A DNA stretch of 64,000 bases from Lasiosphaeris hirsuta (GCA_030549175.1 JAUKUA010000005.1:4526001-4590000); one strand, 5' to 3'. Positions 41,738 through 53,280 are shown, numbered from the stretch's first letter. Numbers and translations are program-made. The notes: generated by a model not told the origin, from the sequence alone.

Positions 41738-43372
41738 TTATTTTCCATGCTTCTTAAAAATGTGACCTTGTTCCTGCGTATCATCGATTCTCCAACGAGT
41801 TGCATCAACAGTATCCGACTCACGCGAGATAAACTCAATCTTGTAAAACCAATGTGGCCGGCACCATTGACCACGATTGACGATCTGGTCAAACATCTCG
41901 TTGAAGACGAATGTGTCCTCGTGATAGTGACTGAGTGTATAAGATTCGTCGTCTCGATTCTGGAGCTTCATGACAAGCTTTGCTTTCTCTTGGCCTTCTA
42001 GTTTCGAACACAATGTCACGGCAATGCAAAAATGATGCGTCTTGTGCCAAAAGGTGCCCGTGTACCGCCCGAGGTTGTCTTGGGGGGCAGCTAGGTTTCT
42101 TTTCCTTCTCCAAGACGGCTTGTACGTTTTCCATGGTAGACCTCCATCTCAGAGCTGCGGAGGCGGTGTACTGGCAAAATGGAGGATCGATGCTTCCGCA
42201 GAGGTATGCTTCCGTCGGCACCTGCGCGGTCCAGTCCGTGGCGTGGCAATGTGCCAGGGCGTTTCCAAGCACAATGATGCCGCTTTGCAGCTCCGGAAAC
42301 AGATAGACGGTAGACGAACAACCTATATTGTTGCCGCCGTGGTGGAAGACTAGCGGTGCGTTGGCCGCACCGCCAATGGTTGGGTAGGAATCCAACAGCC
42401 CTGAATTGCCGCTGATCTCGCTCATCTGGTTGGGTAGCTGAGTCCGCGCCCAGCCCATGCCGTACGATTGCTCTCGGAGCTAGGCAGGAGCCGGAAGCGG
42501 TATTGCTGCTCTGAGAATGGCACCCAAGTCCGCATCCCCAAGGACAGGCTCAGGCGTGAACGTGTTGAACTTGCGTAACAGAGCGGCGTAGAAGATGAGA
42601 AGATCCCTCATGCAGCTTCGGATACCCCCCGCGGAGAAGACAACTGTGTCATCTGAGATACGAGGGGGGAGGGGGGGGGGACCTCGCGGAGCTGCAGATT
42701 GTAGTCCGGGACGTAGGCCTTTGCAATGTTTTGGTCTGATGTTGGTGGAGGCTTGGTGAACGTGCGGTCCATGTTTAGGGGCCTGAAGATGCGCTGCGCT
42801 AGGAATTCACTGTAATTCATCGATGAGACCTGCTCGATGACGCAGCCCACTGCATGGTATCCGAAATTGTTGTACAGAAAATCCTGCCGAGGAGGACGAG
42901 TGGCATCAAGCTGGGCGAAGACATCAATCCCTTGGGACTTTGTGAGAAGTAGTTGGTTGTCGGATCCGAATAAGAGGCCGTCTGACCTACATAGCCCACT
43001 GCGATGGCTTAACAGGTCTCGGATGGTGAATTCTCCGTTGGGTGTCCCACGCAATCCTTGGATAAACTTGCCGATACAATTGTCCCAGTGGACCTTATCG
43101 GCCACAAGACACGCGGCAGCCAGGGCAGTGAGGCCCTTGTACATGGACCCCAGGTTGAATACAGTGTTTGCATCTGGAAATACTTTTTTGCCAATGTCGC
43201 GGTAGCCATGATAGCTATCTAGGACTTTTCCCCATGGACCAAAAATCCCAATGGCAAGTCCTGGAGTGCCGGACTCCACACAGATTCGATCGATGGTGGG
43301 CTTTGCCAGGCTGAGCGCGTCTTGCCAAGTGACCTTGCAGGACCTGGTAACGGGTTGCGTGAGCCTTGTCAT
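41738..43372 (-). pseudogene. Beta-lactamase-like serine hydrolase, broken
   Basis: From ATG 43372 (MTRLTQPVTRSCKVTWQD) the frame reads the class C/DD-peptidase fold: SxxK in LGSMYKGLTALAA and the Tyr-x-Asn motif in FLYNNFGYHAVG. At a G10/C10 tract (42671-42680) the frame is lost. The +1 frame continues SDDTVVFSAGGIRSCMRDL to a TAG near 42480 where Gln (CAG) is expected, then GMGWARTQLPNQMSE and HHGGNNIG. A C6 tract near 42090 shifts the frame again, to RYTGTFWHKTHHFCIAV and a stop at 41738. Two homopolymer shifts plus a nonsense codon mean no full product. Relatives are fungal esterase/lactamase-like proteins, often with metabolic clusters. Confidence 0.65.
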
Positions 43373-43539
43373 GGAGGTCTTTTGGCGTCTGAGAGAGTGG
43401 AATGACTTGGTGATGTGCAATCTAATCGAGTCGTCCCAGTTCCGGCGACAGATGAGCGGGGTCTTGATAGTAGAGAAGTACGAGTGGGGTAAGCAACAGC
43501 TTGAATAAAGGCAATTGCTAGGAGCTTGATTAATTCTCC

Positions 43540-44487
43540 ATGCCAGCCAAGTGCCATGCCTGCCATCAAATCCTGAAGTCCTGCAGCCCCGCCACCTTCA
43601 ATTGCACAATTATTTTTCCACGCAACAACGAAAGCTCGCTATACCCACCCACAACTGCGTTAAATACTAATATCATAGTTATAGATCAATTCTACGGCCT
43701 CAAAAGCATCGAGTTCGACCTTTTTATAGCCAACTACTATTACGTGCGCCTACAGGAGACCTTACAGGAAGCCCGCATGATACCTTACAGGAAGCCGACC
43801 CCGCGCGCGCGTGAAGATGCCGACTTTCTTGACATCGCGATCCTTGCCGCGCCAATCCATGACCTCACAGAGGAGACTCCCCTCCCTGTATTCCCAGAGG
43901 TTGACTTCTCGGATTGGAGCGGCATCTCCAGCTCTAGCGATTCCGACAGTCAAGAGGAAGGACAACAAGATAACGGCGCCAGCGAAGAAGACAGCCAAGA
44001 GGAGGAGCAATAAGATGGAGGAAGGCCATGCCGAAACCTACAAAGAAGAACGCTCCCAGGGCACTGCAACAGAGCGTTCAGCGCCGACTATCGGCCTTCG
44101 AGCTATTATCCAGCGATGACGAGGCTATTCCCAGTACCAGATTTAGTGCTACAGAAGCTCCAATCTACATATCGAAAGATAATGATGAAGAGGAGGGCAC
44201 ACAAGAATGCGAGGGCGCAGGAACAAGGCGAGAGTATGCTGGAAGGCCAAGGCGTGCAGGGAGGCAGGAAGCCCAGGGGCTGTCCGCGCGGGTCGAAGAA
44301 CCGGAAGAACAACAACACCAAGGTTGCGATTGCGAAGCCCGCTGAGCCTAGGACCAAGTTGACAATAAAGTCAAAACCCAGGGGCCGGCTGTTAGTCAAT
44401 GGAGGTGCCCAAGAGCCAACTGCCACCAAAAAAACGGCAGGCATCCGAGTCCTTGGAGCCTCTTGTTGTCCAAAAGACCACTCGTAG
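43540..44487 (+). pseudogene. Relic with acidic and AT-hook-like parts
   Basis: Frame 43540-44013 ends in an acidic tail (SSSSDSDSQEEGQQDNG). After one stop the same frame continues with GRKPRGCPRGSKNRKNNN and TIKSKPRGR, like AT-hooks (core PRGRP with one Arg changed to Cys, a C-to-T change). Another frame in between reads FELLSSDDEAIPSTRFS. A further piece, TTRSGRVVRPTARALGL, lies near 44480-44530. No start or family is recognised. Perhaps a decayed transposon-borne or chromatin protein gene. Confidence 0.35.
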
Positions 44488-45043
44488 CGGTCGGGTGGTG
44501 CGGCCGACGGCCAGAGCACTAGGCCTGGATTGATCCTGGGTCCGGGATAGTGTTGGCACTTCAAAGACGGCGGATTTGGCGTTTTCCATGCCCAGGCCTG
44601 CGTTATTCAATTGCGCGGCAACGCGGCACCTCAAAGACCGCTTTTTCCTGGCCAGGGCGCTGTGTTGATGATCCTGACGATCCTGATGATCCTGTTGTTA
44701 TGGAGTTCTGTAGAGTCAATTAATACATTGTATTGGTGCGATTCGACTTTGCATGGGATTTTGACAGTAAGCAATGCACACGTCGAAGGACTTGAACTTA
44801 TGGCCGGCAGAACGATCTTAGGATGGGGGTCAATACTGCACCCGTAGCAATTTAATGCGTCCGCAGCAATCGCCTTTATAAAGACCATACCACGCAGCTG
44901 CGATCGAAATTTCTATTGGCCCGTGACAGCCGGCAAACTCTAGGCACAACGTAGATTTTAGAGGGGGCCGGCCAGCAGTTTCAACTCACAGAACTTGATG
45001 GATCGGCGAAGAAAAGAAGGTCCATTTTTGCTTTACGGGCTAT

Positions 45044-45112
45044 TCAACCCCTACGTACAAAGACGATGGGATCTAACCCCGGCTGCATTATCCAATCCAG
45101 TCGATTGTACTT

Positions 45113-45143
<31 letters not shown>

Positions 45144-45612
45144 GAGAGCGTAAGGAGGAACTGCTCATATGTGACATAATCGACCATGCACCGGACTTCT
45201 TGCTCTTCCCGTGATGGTGAAATAGAGACAAACGTAGAGTGCCGAAAATGCTCGAGGTCGGGCCGCTGGAGCAGGCCAGGCGTCCCATCATCCTTGACGT
45301 AGTGCGGTTCTGCAACGTTGCCGTCGGTAAAAGCGTCGCGTGAAAGCTTGCTTCTGTGCATCCCCAGAGGCTCGAGCAGGCGCTGTCTCGGAAAAGATGC
45401 CCCAGTCGCCGCACTCGCCTACGTTGCCGATGATGCGTGATATGACCACATACATATGGTTGCAGTAACTCCACTGGGAACGGAATTCTGCGACGATGGG
45501 TAAGTGCGCTACCACGTGCAGCAAGTCTTTTAGATCCACGAGATTCCTGGGAACGGAATTCTGCGACGATGGGTAAGTGCGCTACCACGTGTAGCAAGTC
45601 TTTTAGATCCAC
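45044..45612 (-). pseudogene. Unrecognised frame-broken gene with a tandem duplication
   Basis: Two protein-like stretches lie in different frames: LKDLLHVVAHLPIVAEFRSQ with SYCNHMYVVISRIIGNVGE, then SKLSRDAFTDGNVAEPHYVK to a poly-Asp run (nine GAC/GAT codons, 45116-45144). A 73-bp block is tandemly duplicated with a single mismatch, repeating the first stretch and breaking the frame. No family recognised. Confidence 0.35.
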
Positions 45613-45621
45613 GAGATTCTT
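45476..45621. repeat. Direct tandem duplication, 2 x 73 bp
   Basis: Two adjacent copies contain GGAACGGAATTCTGCGACGA and differ by one C/T base, so the duplication is recent. Confidence 0.9.
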
Positions 45622-45726
45622 TCCCGATGCCCCATACCAAGAGAGGTCAACCTGTGCTAACCCAGTAGTGTGGGATAAAGCGTCGTGTTAGGTTGCACAG
45701 TTCCCAATGACGGGATTCTGCACCGT

Positions 45727-46750
45727 ATTGAAGGAGGGCAGGCGTTGCCAGGTTACAATAGCGGATTTGGACCCGGCCTTGACAGACTTTTCCACCAATC
45801 CAACCTCGGTACAAGCCCAGAATCCTCGTCCCAGTACCACTTCCTAACATCCCACTCCACATCGCCCCCGCCCCCGGAGGCCTACGCTACGGTCGAGCTT
45901 GACGTTCCCCGGGAGGAAGACCTAGCCGTGTGCTCGTAGGGACGCTGTCGGACTTGATGCGGCGCTCCATCATCCTCAACTCGCCCTCCATCGCCAACAT
46001 CTTTAGGATCGCCCTGACCTCACAACTCCCAGCCGTCCACGCCAAGATGGCCGAGTTCATGAAGCCCGGCCCGCACGTGCCGTATGACGTGCTAGAAGCC
46101 ATCCGCGCCGAGCAGGGTTGGGGCTTCTGGATGACTTACTTCTCGCTGTACGGCTCAGTCGAGATGCTCCCCGCCCTAAAGGAGACGGTCGAGCGGGCCT
46201 TCTCGGCGGTCCCGGGCGTGCGGTTCAAATGGCGCGAGTTCTCTGGGGGACCGGGGGCTTTTGTTTCTGCTGCACGGGATGTCTGGGAAGAGGAGATTTC
46301 TCATAGTGTTATCCCCACGCTAGCGCCCATGGGCATCGTCAAGAGCCGCGGCGCGAGGGGGCCCATGTCTGCTTCTCGCCTATCATCCCGCTCGGGCCGT
46401 GAGCTATATGCTTGGTATCTCACGGCGAAGCAGAGGACTGTCGATGCCGGGTTTGATATGTTTGCTGATTTTCATGTGTATCCGCGCAATGTGAATTCAT
46501 TGAGTTGGTGATTGATTTATACGCTGGAGGAGGAGGGCTTGGTTGGGGGGCTGTACAAGGACTTGCTGCACGATGTGGTCAAACAGGGGTACATGGAGTA
46601 TCGCGCACTCACGTCGACCACATGGACGATGTGGCTGCGAAGTTGGACTTTAACGACTTCTCATCTGGACGGTTTGTGGGGTTGCTGAAGAACACGTCGG
46701 ACCCCAACGGGGTTTGGAATTCAATGCCGGAGCGAGTAACGCACAGCAAG
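45727..46750 (+). pseudogene. Vanillyl-alcohol-oxidase-type FAD oxidase, truncated and shifted
   Basis: Pieces in sequence order across frames match the C-terminal half of VAO-family flavoproteins: GPGLDRLFHQSNLG, EAYATVELDVPREEDL, then 45930-46511 LVGTLSDLMRRSIILNSPSI and WGFWMTYFSLYGSVEML, then YRTHVDHMDDVAAKLDF and a degraded C-terminus. The FAD-binding N-terminal half is missing. At least three frame changes are needed. The family oxidises 4-hydroxybenzylic phenols such as vanillyl alcohol. Confidence 0.6.
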
Positions 46751-47065
46751 ACTCAGACCGGCGTTGAAATGTATGTTTATAAAAGGAAGTTTCCGTGGGA
46801 ATGATAGAAGAGGTTGCCGCTGGTACCTGGGAAGTAAGCAGGCAGTTGTTCCTGGCTTGGTATCTCGCTCTGAGAGGTAGCAACGACCAAAAAGCTGGGT
46901 TGTGGAGGGTAAGTGCGGTTTGTTTTGTCTTGCATCATTTACTCCAAAGCTGAGAACATTCAGTGCGGGGCAATTCTCTGTTGAAAAGGCCACTAAAAAC
47001 CACCACCTCCCCAACCCCCCAACTAACACCGACAAACCCACCAAACCCCCCAATCCAATCTCACC
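46751..47065. other. Spacer and leader of the glyoxalase-like gene
   Basis: Ends in a strongly CA-rich leader (about 46990-47060) directly before the ATG at 47066, typical for fungal genes. Confidence 0.45.
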
Positions 47066-47929
47066 ATGACGACCCCCTCGCTCGACCACATCGTCCTCCT
47101 CCTCCCACACACCACCCTCACATCCCTCCCGCCCTGGCTCACCACAGCCTTCACCATCCTCCCAGGCGGCCGACACACCAACGGCGCGACCGAGAACAAA
47201 CTCATCCTCTTCGCCGACGGCGTCTACATCGAGCTGATCGCCTTCGTCCCCACCACCCCGCCCGCGCAGCGCGCAGCCACCCGCTGGGGCCGCCGGTGCG
47301 AGGGCGAGATCGTCGACTGGGCGCTCACCCTGCTCCCGTCTGACTCAGAATCAACGTCCCCCGAAGAGGCCTTTGGTGAGGTGCGCCGTCGCGTGGGCGC
47401 GGCTGGCGCCGGGGTGGGGTATGCGACGCCGATTGCCGGCGGACGGACGACGCCCGACGGGGTTGAGGTCCGGTGGGCTGTTGCGGTCGCCGAGGGCGCG
47501 CGGGAGGGGGAGGTGCCGTTTTGGTGTCTTGATCGGACGCCGCGGGCGTGGAGGGTGCCGTTTTTGAGGGAAGGGGTAGCCAGGCATGCGAGTGGAGTGG
47601 TGGGTGTTGCTGGTGTGGAGGTGGGTGTTGGGGATGTGGGGAGGCTGGAAACTTTGGGTGAGGTGTATGCCGCCGTCTTTGGCGAGGATGGGGAGAGGAG
47701 TGCGAGGGGGTTGAGTTGGGAGTTGCCGGCTCCGGTGGAGGAGCCCAAGGTGAAGAGGCGGTTTGCCTTATGGTTGCGAGAAGACGAGGCTGGAAACGAG
47801 GGGGCTCTTCAAGTTGATGATCAGGTTCATATTACGCTCAGCCTTTTTACGACTGGTGAGTCGAGGAAGATATCTGGTTTGGTTGCACCGGGGCGAAGCT
47901 TAGAGATAAACTTGATGTCGCTGGTCTGA
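47066..47929 (+). CDS. Glyoxalase-like domain protein
   Basis: A single exon of 287 residues. It starts SLDHIVLLLPHTTL, the first strand with the His of the metal-site fold of glyoxalase-like (PF13468-type) proteins. GGRHTNGATENKLILFADGVYIELIAF follows the usual pattern of this family, with the Glu metal ligand in YIELIAF. RTPRAWRVPF lies near residue 160. No signal peptide. Fungal members are uncharacterised; the fold belongs to the vicinal-oxygen-chelate superfamily, which includes isomerases, dioxygenases and resistance proteins. It is intact and GC-rich, unlike the decayed neighbour to its left. Confidence 0.8.
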   Translation: MTTPSLDHIVLLLPHTTLTSLPPWLTTAFTILPGGRHTNGATENKLILFADGVYIELIAFVPTTPPAQRAATRWGRRCEGEIVDWALTLLPSDSESTSPEEAFGEVRRRVGAAGAGVGYATPIAGGRTTPDGVEVRWAVAVAEGAREGEVPFWCLDRTPRAWRVPFLREGVARHASGVVGVAGVEVGVGDVGRLETLGEVYAAVFGEDGERSARGLSWELPAPVEEPKVKRRFALWLREDEAGNEGALQVDDQVHITLSLFTTGESRKISGLVAPGRSLEINLMSLV

Positions 47930-49822
47930 TAGTGTGAGGAGGTGGAGATCATAGTTTACCTGTAGTCTCGACCAAACTACTAGTGCTACCGCCTGATCGG
48001 CTGATAATGTGCAATATCCTGCTGTATAATGTTTCGTCCGTTTATCCTTCTGTTTGTAAATGATGCAGGGCTCGTGATGGAAGGGGGCCACGGGAGCATT
48101 GAGTGCCAGTGGTGTGCTAACTGTGGTCCGAAGGACAACATGGCAAGGCTGTGCATGATGGGAGAAACATATTGGGAACGAGATACAACTTAAATACTAC
48201 GCCGGTCCAATTCCCGGTGATTTGGCTTTCGGTCAGCTCACCGATGTCGCGGTGGGGGGTTAGGTGAGAGGTGCGACGGGAACAGTCCATTGGGAAATTC
48301 GTGTAACCCCCATCATGACGACGGCCATCTGCAAACTATTTCTGCCTATCTAATAAGTAAACGCATAGATTCCATAATGTGTTTTTTGCATGGATAGCCA
48401 CGCTGCCAAACCTATTTTCTCTTTGAGGTCGCGAAATGAAAGAGCCAAGCGGTTCAAGTTGAAGTTCGCCAGTATAACTAGCCCTGACAACGACTTTGCA
48501 GAGTCAGGTAAATATCCACAGATGAAAAGTAAAATGTGTAAACATACATGCAATCCCTTACGGCCAGAGATGGCACTCATGCATCTCCAACTTATTAACG
48601 ATGCATTGTGGCGGAGGGACATGTGAGATGAAAGACGAGACATGAGCAAAGGCTCAGAGGCCTCAGGCCAAGGTGGCAAAGGAAAACAACACACCAATTG
48701 ACGCCAGTTATGATACAGTGCATCAAGTGACTGCGAACTGGAGCGGCAGGGCCCGTCGTGGCATCCTTGGTCAAGCAGGCCAATCAGCAGACAAAGATCG
48801 GGCTTGTCCAGGCATTCTGGCACAGCGCGGGCCCGAGCGTCGACGCTCTTGAAGCTGTGCGGGTTTGTAAATGGATCACCCAGCAACTGCTCCACACCCT
48901 TCTCCTTCCAGTGGTGTCGACATCGTTCCGAAACTAGACCCCTTTTCTCGTGGCAGCGAAATCTTGAATTTAAAGAACATGGTCGGCCTGCCATGCCACT
49001 GGCCAAGTCAGCGATCGCTGGGGCGCCGGCTAGCAGCGTAGGGCCTGCTAGCGTCCGTTTCCCTCCTGCCAGATTTTCTGGCGGCCAACGAGATGATCAG
49101 ATGGCCATCTGCGCCCGCGCTGTGCGGAAAGGGGCGCGCCAGCACACCCCCTCACATTAGGAAGGAACGGGGCAGGAAGCATTCGAGAAAATAACAAAAC
49201 ACATTTCGCTCTCATTGCATTCCCGCGCCTTCCTCATTTCGGTGGCCCGCTTTGCGAGGCCAGAGAGATGGGACTGAGGGCCCTGGTGGATCAATTTCCC
49301 CAGCTCCCACTGCTCCCCGCGCGTCGTCATCGCATTGGACGCAGCGGGGTGTGACGCTCATCAGGGCGCAGATGGCCCCATGTCGCATCGTACCAAGAGC
49401 AAACAACACACACCCACTCAGCCCACTTGCCGTCCATGTCCATCTTCGACCTGCTTTTCCTGCCGGTGCGCCGGCCAATGGCCACGCCGAATAGCCAAAT
49501 GATTGTCGCCACCAAGGGTCACCCTCCCAAATGCGCCCCGTGTGCCGCGTCCACCTGTGCCTTGGAACTTCAGTTATAAAGTTGACATCGGAACCAAGCT
49601 GGCACACGACTGCGCCTGTTCACACCTCCATGTTTCGCTTTCCTGCTCACTGCCGGTCAAGTGCGGGTTTCTAACCGCGTCCACTCCTTCCTTACTTTAA
49701 TCCTTTCCTAATCTAAAGGACCCTGATTCCTGCCGCACACGCCCATGTATTAGCCCCTCCTTACCGTACCCACGCCCAGTCCGCTCCTTCAAAGTCCCAA
49801 AACACAAAGTCCAACCATCGCC
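47930..49822. other. Intergenic region, no gene seen
   Basis: Almost 1.9 kb. A 218-codon minus-strand frame (48350-49006) has no start context, splice logic or domain, and Cys/His/Ser-heavy composition, so it is not called. The right end is a CA/CT-rich promoter for the FAD oxidase. Confidence 0.5.
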
Positions 49823-51400
49823 ATGGGAAACTCTCCCAGTGCGCTGCAGCAGTGCATCGACGCTGTCGGCAACGGCAGGTCCGGCTTCGCCGGGTACCCG
49901 AGCAATCCCCTATACCAGGTTCAGTGGGTAAAGCCTTATAATCTCGACATCCTCGTCACCCCCGCCGTCGTGGTGCGGCCCCAGACGGCGGCCGATGTGT
50001 CGGGCATCATCAAATGCGCTACGGCGAATAACGTGAAAGTGCAAGCCAAATCGGGGGGACACTCATATGCGTAAGTCTCAACGCCATCCAACGTGAAAAG
50101 GGAGTCCGAGAGCTGATGTGTTGGCGAGCAGAAACTATGGCGTTGGCGGTGAGGATGGCGCAGTCGCCATCGACATGGTCAACTTTCAGCAGTTCAGCAT
50201 GGACAAGCTCACCTGGCAGGCCACCATCGGGGCGGGCACGCGTCTGGGGGAGGTCACCAAGAAGCTACACGATGCGGGCGGACGGGCCATCGCCCACGGC
50301 GTGTGTCCCGGCGTCGGAATCGGCGGGCATGCCACCATTGTACGGATCGTCTGATGATGCCGTTTTGAGAGTGATTGCTGATGATGTGCTAGGGAGGCCT
50401 AGGGCCCATGTCTCGCATGTGGGGCTCGTGTCTGGATCATGTTATCGAAGCTGAGGTTGTCACGGCAGATGGCAAGATCCAGCGGGCGAGTAGCACGGAG
50501 AATACGGATCTGTTCTGGGTACGTGTGCGTGTCGAATCTCGCGGCTGCGCATCAACTGACAGGCAATAGGCTCTCAAAGGTGCGGCGGCAGGCTTCGGCG
50601 TGATAACCGAGTTCGTCGTCAGGACACATCCAGAACCGCCCACCATCGTCCAGTACTCGTACACCTTCACCTTTGGCAGCCAGGCCGACATGGCGCCGGC
50701 CTACGCAGCGTGGCAAGATCTGATCGCCGACCCAAAGCTGGACCGTCGTTTTGGCAGCATGTTCATCATGTATCCCCTAGGGGCCATTATCACAGGTACC
50801 TTCTATGGCACCAATGCCGAGTACGAGGCGTCGGGGATCCCGGCGCGGTTACCTCCAACCGCGAACAAGAGCGTGGCCGTCAACGACTGGCTCGGGTCCA
50901 TCGTACACGATGCCGAGAACGAGGGCCTATACCTGTCGGACATTTCAACGCCCTTCTACTCCAAAAGCCTGGCCTTCACCAAGAACAACCTGATCCCGAG
51001 CAAGAGCTTCGGCAAGCTGTTCCAGTGGGTCGACCAGCAGGACAAGGGCACGCTGCTCTGGTTCATCATTTTCGACGCCTCGGGCGGCGCCGTCGCCGAC
51101 ACGCCCATGAACGGCACGGCGTACGCGCACAGGGACAAGATCCTGTACTACCAGTCGTACACCATCGGCCTGCCCCTCTCAAGCAAGACCAAGGACTTTG
51201 TCACCAACTTCCACAACCAGATCCTGGCCGCTGCCCCGCCGAACACCAAGGGCACGTATGCGGGCTACGTCGATCCCGCGCTCAAGGACGGCCAGCAGCA
51301 GTACTGGGGGCCCAACCTGCCCCGGCTGCAGACCATCAAGTCCAAGTGGGACCCGAGGGATGTTTTTCACAACCCGCAGAGTGTCAGGCCTGCGGCATGA
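49823..51400 (+). CDS. Berberine-bridge-type FAD-linked oxidoreductase (4 exons)
   Basis: Exons 49823-50070, 50132-50339, 50393-50518 and 50570-51400 give 470 residues. All junctions keep frame (donors GTAAGT, GTACGG, GTACGT). The FAD_binding_4 domain has VVVRPQTAADVSGIIKCA, then KSGGHSYANYG with the His that carries FAD, and GVCPGVGIGGHATIGG with the Cys that makes the second covalent bond. The BBE motif at the C-terminus is RDVFHNPQSVRP. Bicovalent BBE-like enzymes oxidise sugars, alkaloids or secondary metabolites with O2. There is no evident signal peptide (MGNSPSALQQCID), unlike many secreted members. No cluster partners are visible. Confidence 0.92.
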
Positions 51401-51915
51401 TGGGTTTTAGAGGAGATACCCGGATAGAGTTTTTTTTTTTTTTTTTGTTGCGGAGACTTGATGTTTTGCATTGCCATTTTTGAGCTACCTGCCAAGTCAA
51501 ATGAGATGCCTCCTGTGTCATTCATTGAGATCAGACACTTTCACGACGCGCAGTATCTAGCATCAATTAGAGAAGGAGAGTCTCCGTGAGCGAGGGCCCG
51601 GTTGGGCATTCTCATCTTCCCATACCACTGCCGAAGCTTTGTCGCAAACTCTTGGCACCGTCGTTCTCGCGTGATGACCCGCGGGAAGATCTTTGTGGTT
51701 AACTAATGTCATCTGTGTCTCTTCCAAGCATAATTTCCCTGTCGCTGGCCTCAGCCAAGAGCTGCAACCACAGTCTAGCGTACCACTGCCCTAGAACGCG
51801 TCCACAGGCTGATAGATCGTCCCCATGGACGACTCCAAATATAAGTCTCCCCCAGTCTCGAAACACAACAAAGGTCACGTCTGACTACGCTATAGAGGCT
51901 GTCCCGATCTCTAAA
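51401..51915. other. 3' flank of the FAD oxidase and leader of the next small gene
   Basis: A T16-type run near 51430 follows the stop. No gene seen. Confidence 0.4.
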
Positions 51916-52116
51916 ATGCCACCCAAAACGACTCGAAGCAAGCAGCCCCTCGCCGAGATGGACACAAACGCCATCCAAAACAAGACCAGGAAGACATTAA
52001 CGGAACCTCCCAAAACAAGGAAGCGCAAATCTACCAAGGCCCCGGAGACCCCCGTGACCCCAGCGGCCGCAAAGAAAGCCAAAGAAGACAGAGCCCCTTG
52101 TCGGGTAACACCATGA
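51916..52116 (+). CDS. Small basic protein, possibly a truncated gene
   Basis: 66 residues from an AAAATGCC start: MPPKTTRSKQPLAEMDTN, then a Lys/Pro/Thr-rich basic tail with bipartite NLS-like groups (KTRKRKSTK, AAAKKAKED). It stops just as the sequence becomes AT-rich and repeat-like, so the 3' part of a longer nuclear-protein gene may have been lost. No family recognised. Confidence 0.35.
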   Translation: MPPKTTRSKQPLAEMDTNAIQNKTRKTLTEPPKTRKRKSTKAPETPVTPAAAKKAKEDRAPCRVTP

Positions 52117-53280
52117 CTGGGTGCCGAAAGCTTGGATTAATCTGAAACATGAAGCATCAGCAAATATGGGTCAGGGAAATATCAGACTAATGTAACAACA
52201 ACAATCGAGAATGCGGCGCTGCCTTTGACATCCGCACCTCCTTTCTTTCTAGCCTCTGTGTCGTACTACTACTAAGCTATCCCCTGCCCTGTTGAGACAA
52301 AGCTTCATGTCCCTTGCAAGTATTCCCGTGACAGGCTCAGCCCGCCCCAGGTCTTTAAGAAGAAAGCCCCCGAATTCCTTCTTCCCGGATACTTCTAATG
52401 CATGCTGCAGATCATCATTTAAGTCCTCATTAATTGGGTCATCGCTACCGATCCCTTCTTGATCGTATGCCTCGTTCTTCATAACCCCCTCCGCTAGTTG
52501 GAGTACAAAACACGCCCCAATTAAGAATTCGAAAAGAGGCCGTCACTGTCCACAATAAGGAAGCGTCTTCTTTCCAGTATAATGCCATATATAACCCTTA
52601 AATAACCCTGAACTAGGAATTCTACCACCCGGTCAATAGCTACGTACGTAAGCCATACCACTGTGAGGCCCGTACGCTAGTTACCCTCTACTTATAAGGC
52701 TAACCTACGATTTAAATACCCTATAATTATAAGGCCGATCTACGTGCTAATTACCTACTCAACTACTATAATCGCCACGCGCGGTCGTCAACACACCAAT
52801 GCCAATGGGCCAGAGGCACCTTGATATGAGGGCTCCCCCATGAGGTAGTGCGATCCCATAACTCTTTCAGATCTGCGGTGGAGTTCAGCCACAGGCTGAC
52901 GGGGTTTCCAGGCACAATGGTGCACCGTACATACATGCTCGGGCCAGTTCAACTTGCTGGTGAAGGCTGTAGATAGCCACGTGAGTTGTTGGGGAGCCCA
53001 GCCGTTCATCAAACGACCGCCACGAGTTCGTTGGGAGGAATAGGCCTGCCATAGATGCGACGAATGTATACGAATTGTGTTTACCTGTTTCGCGCAAAAT
53101 GAGTAAGTTCTCTTCACCGGTCTACCCTAGGTCCGCCTGTAACTCCGAAGTACAGTATACAGTATACCAAAGTATAAAACTCCTTACGGCTAGATTTCCA
53201 CGGTATTATACCACTACCGGAGTATCTCCTCCCCAGACGCCGGTACCATACTCGATACCGCCGCGGGGACAAGGGTTCAC
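52117..53280. other. AT-rich, repeat-like decayed region
   Basis: 52500-52800 is AT-rich with many TA steps (e.g. CTATAATTATAAGG), as expected after RIP. A 77-codon minus-strand fragment (52249-52482, MKNEAYDQEGIGSDDPINED) looks protein-like but has no context. No working gene is supported. Confidence 0.4.

Noticed and set aside
42608..43420. Intact beta-lactamase-like gene of 270 codons
   Set aside because: The frame starts at TTG and ends by frameshift at a homopolymer. The rest of the domain lies in other frames.
48350..49006. 218-codon minus-strand open frame
   Set aside because: No ATG context, no domain, and composition rich in Cys/Ser/His/Leu typical of random GC-rich frames. No splice logic.
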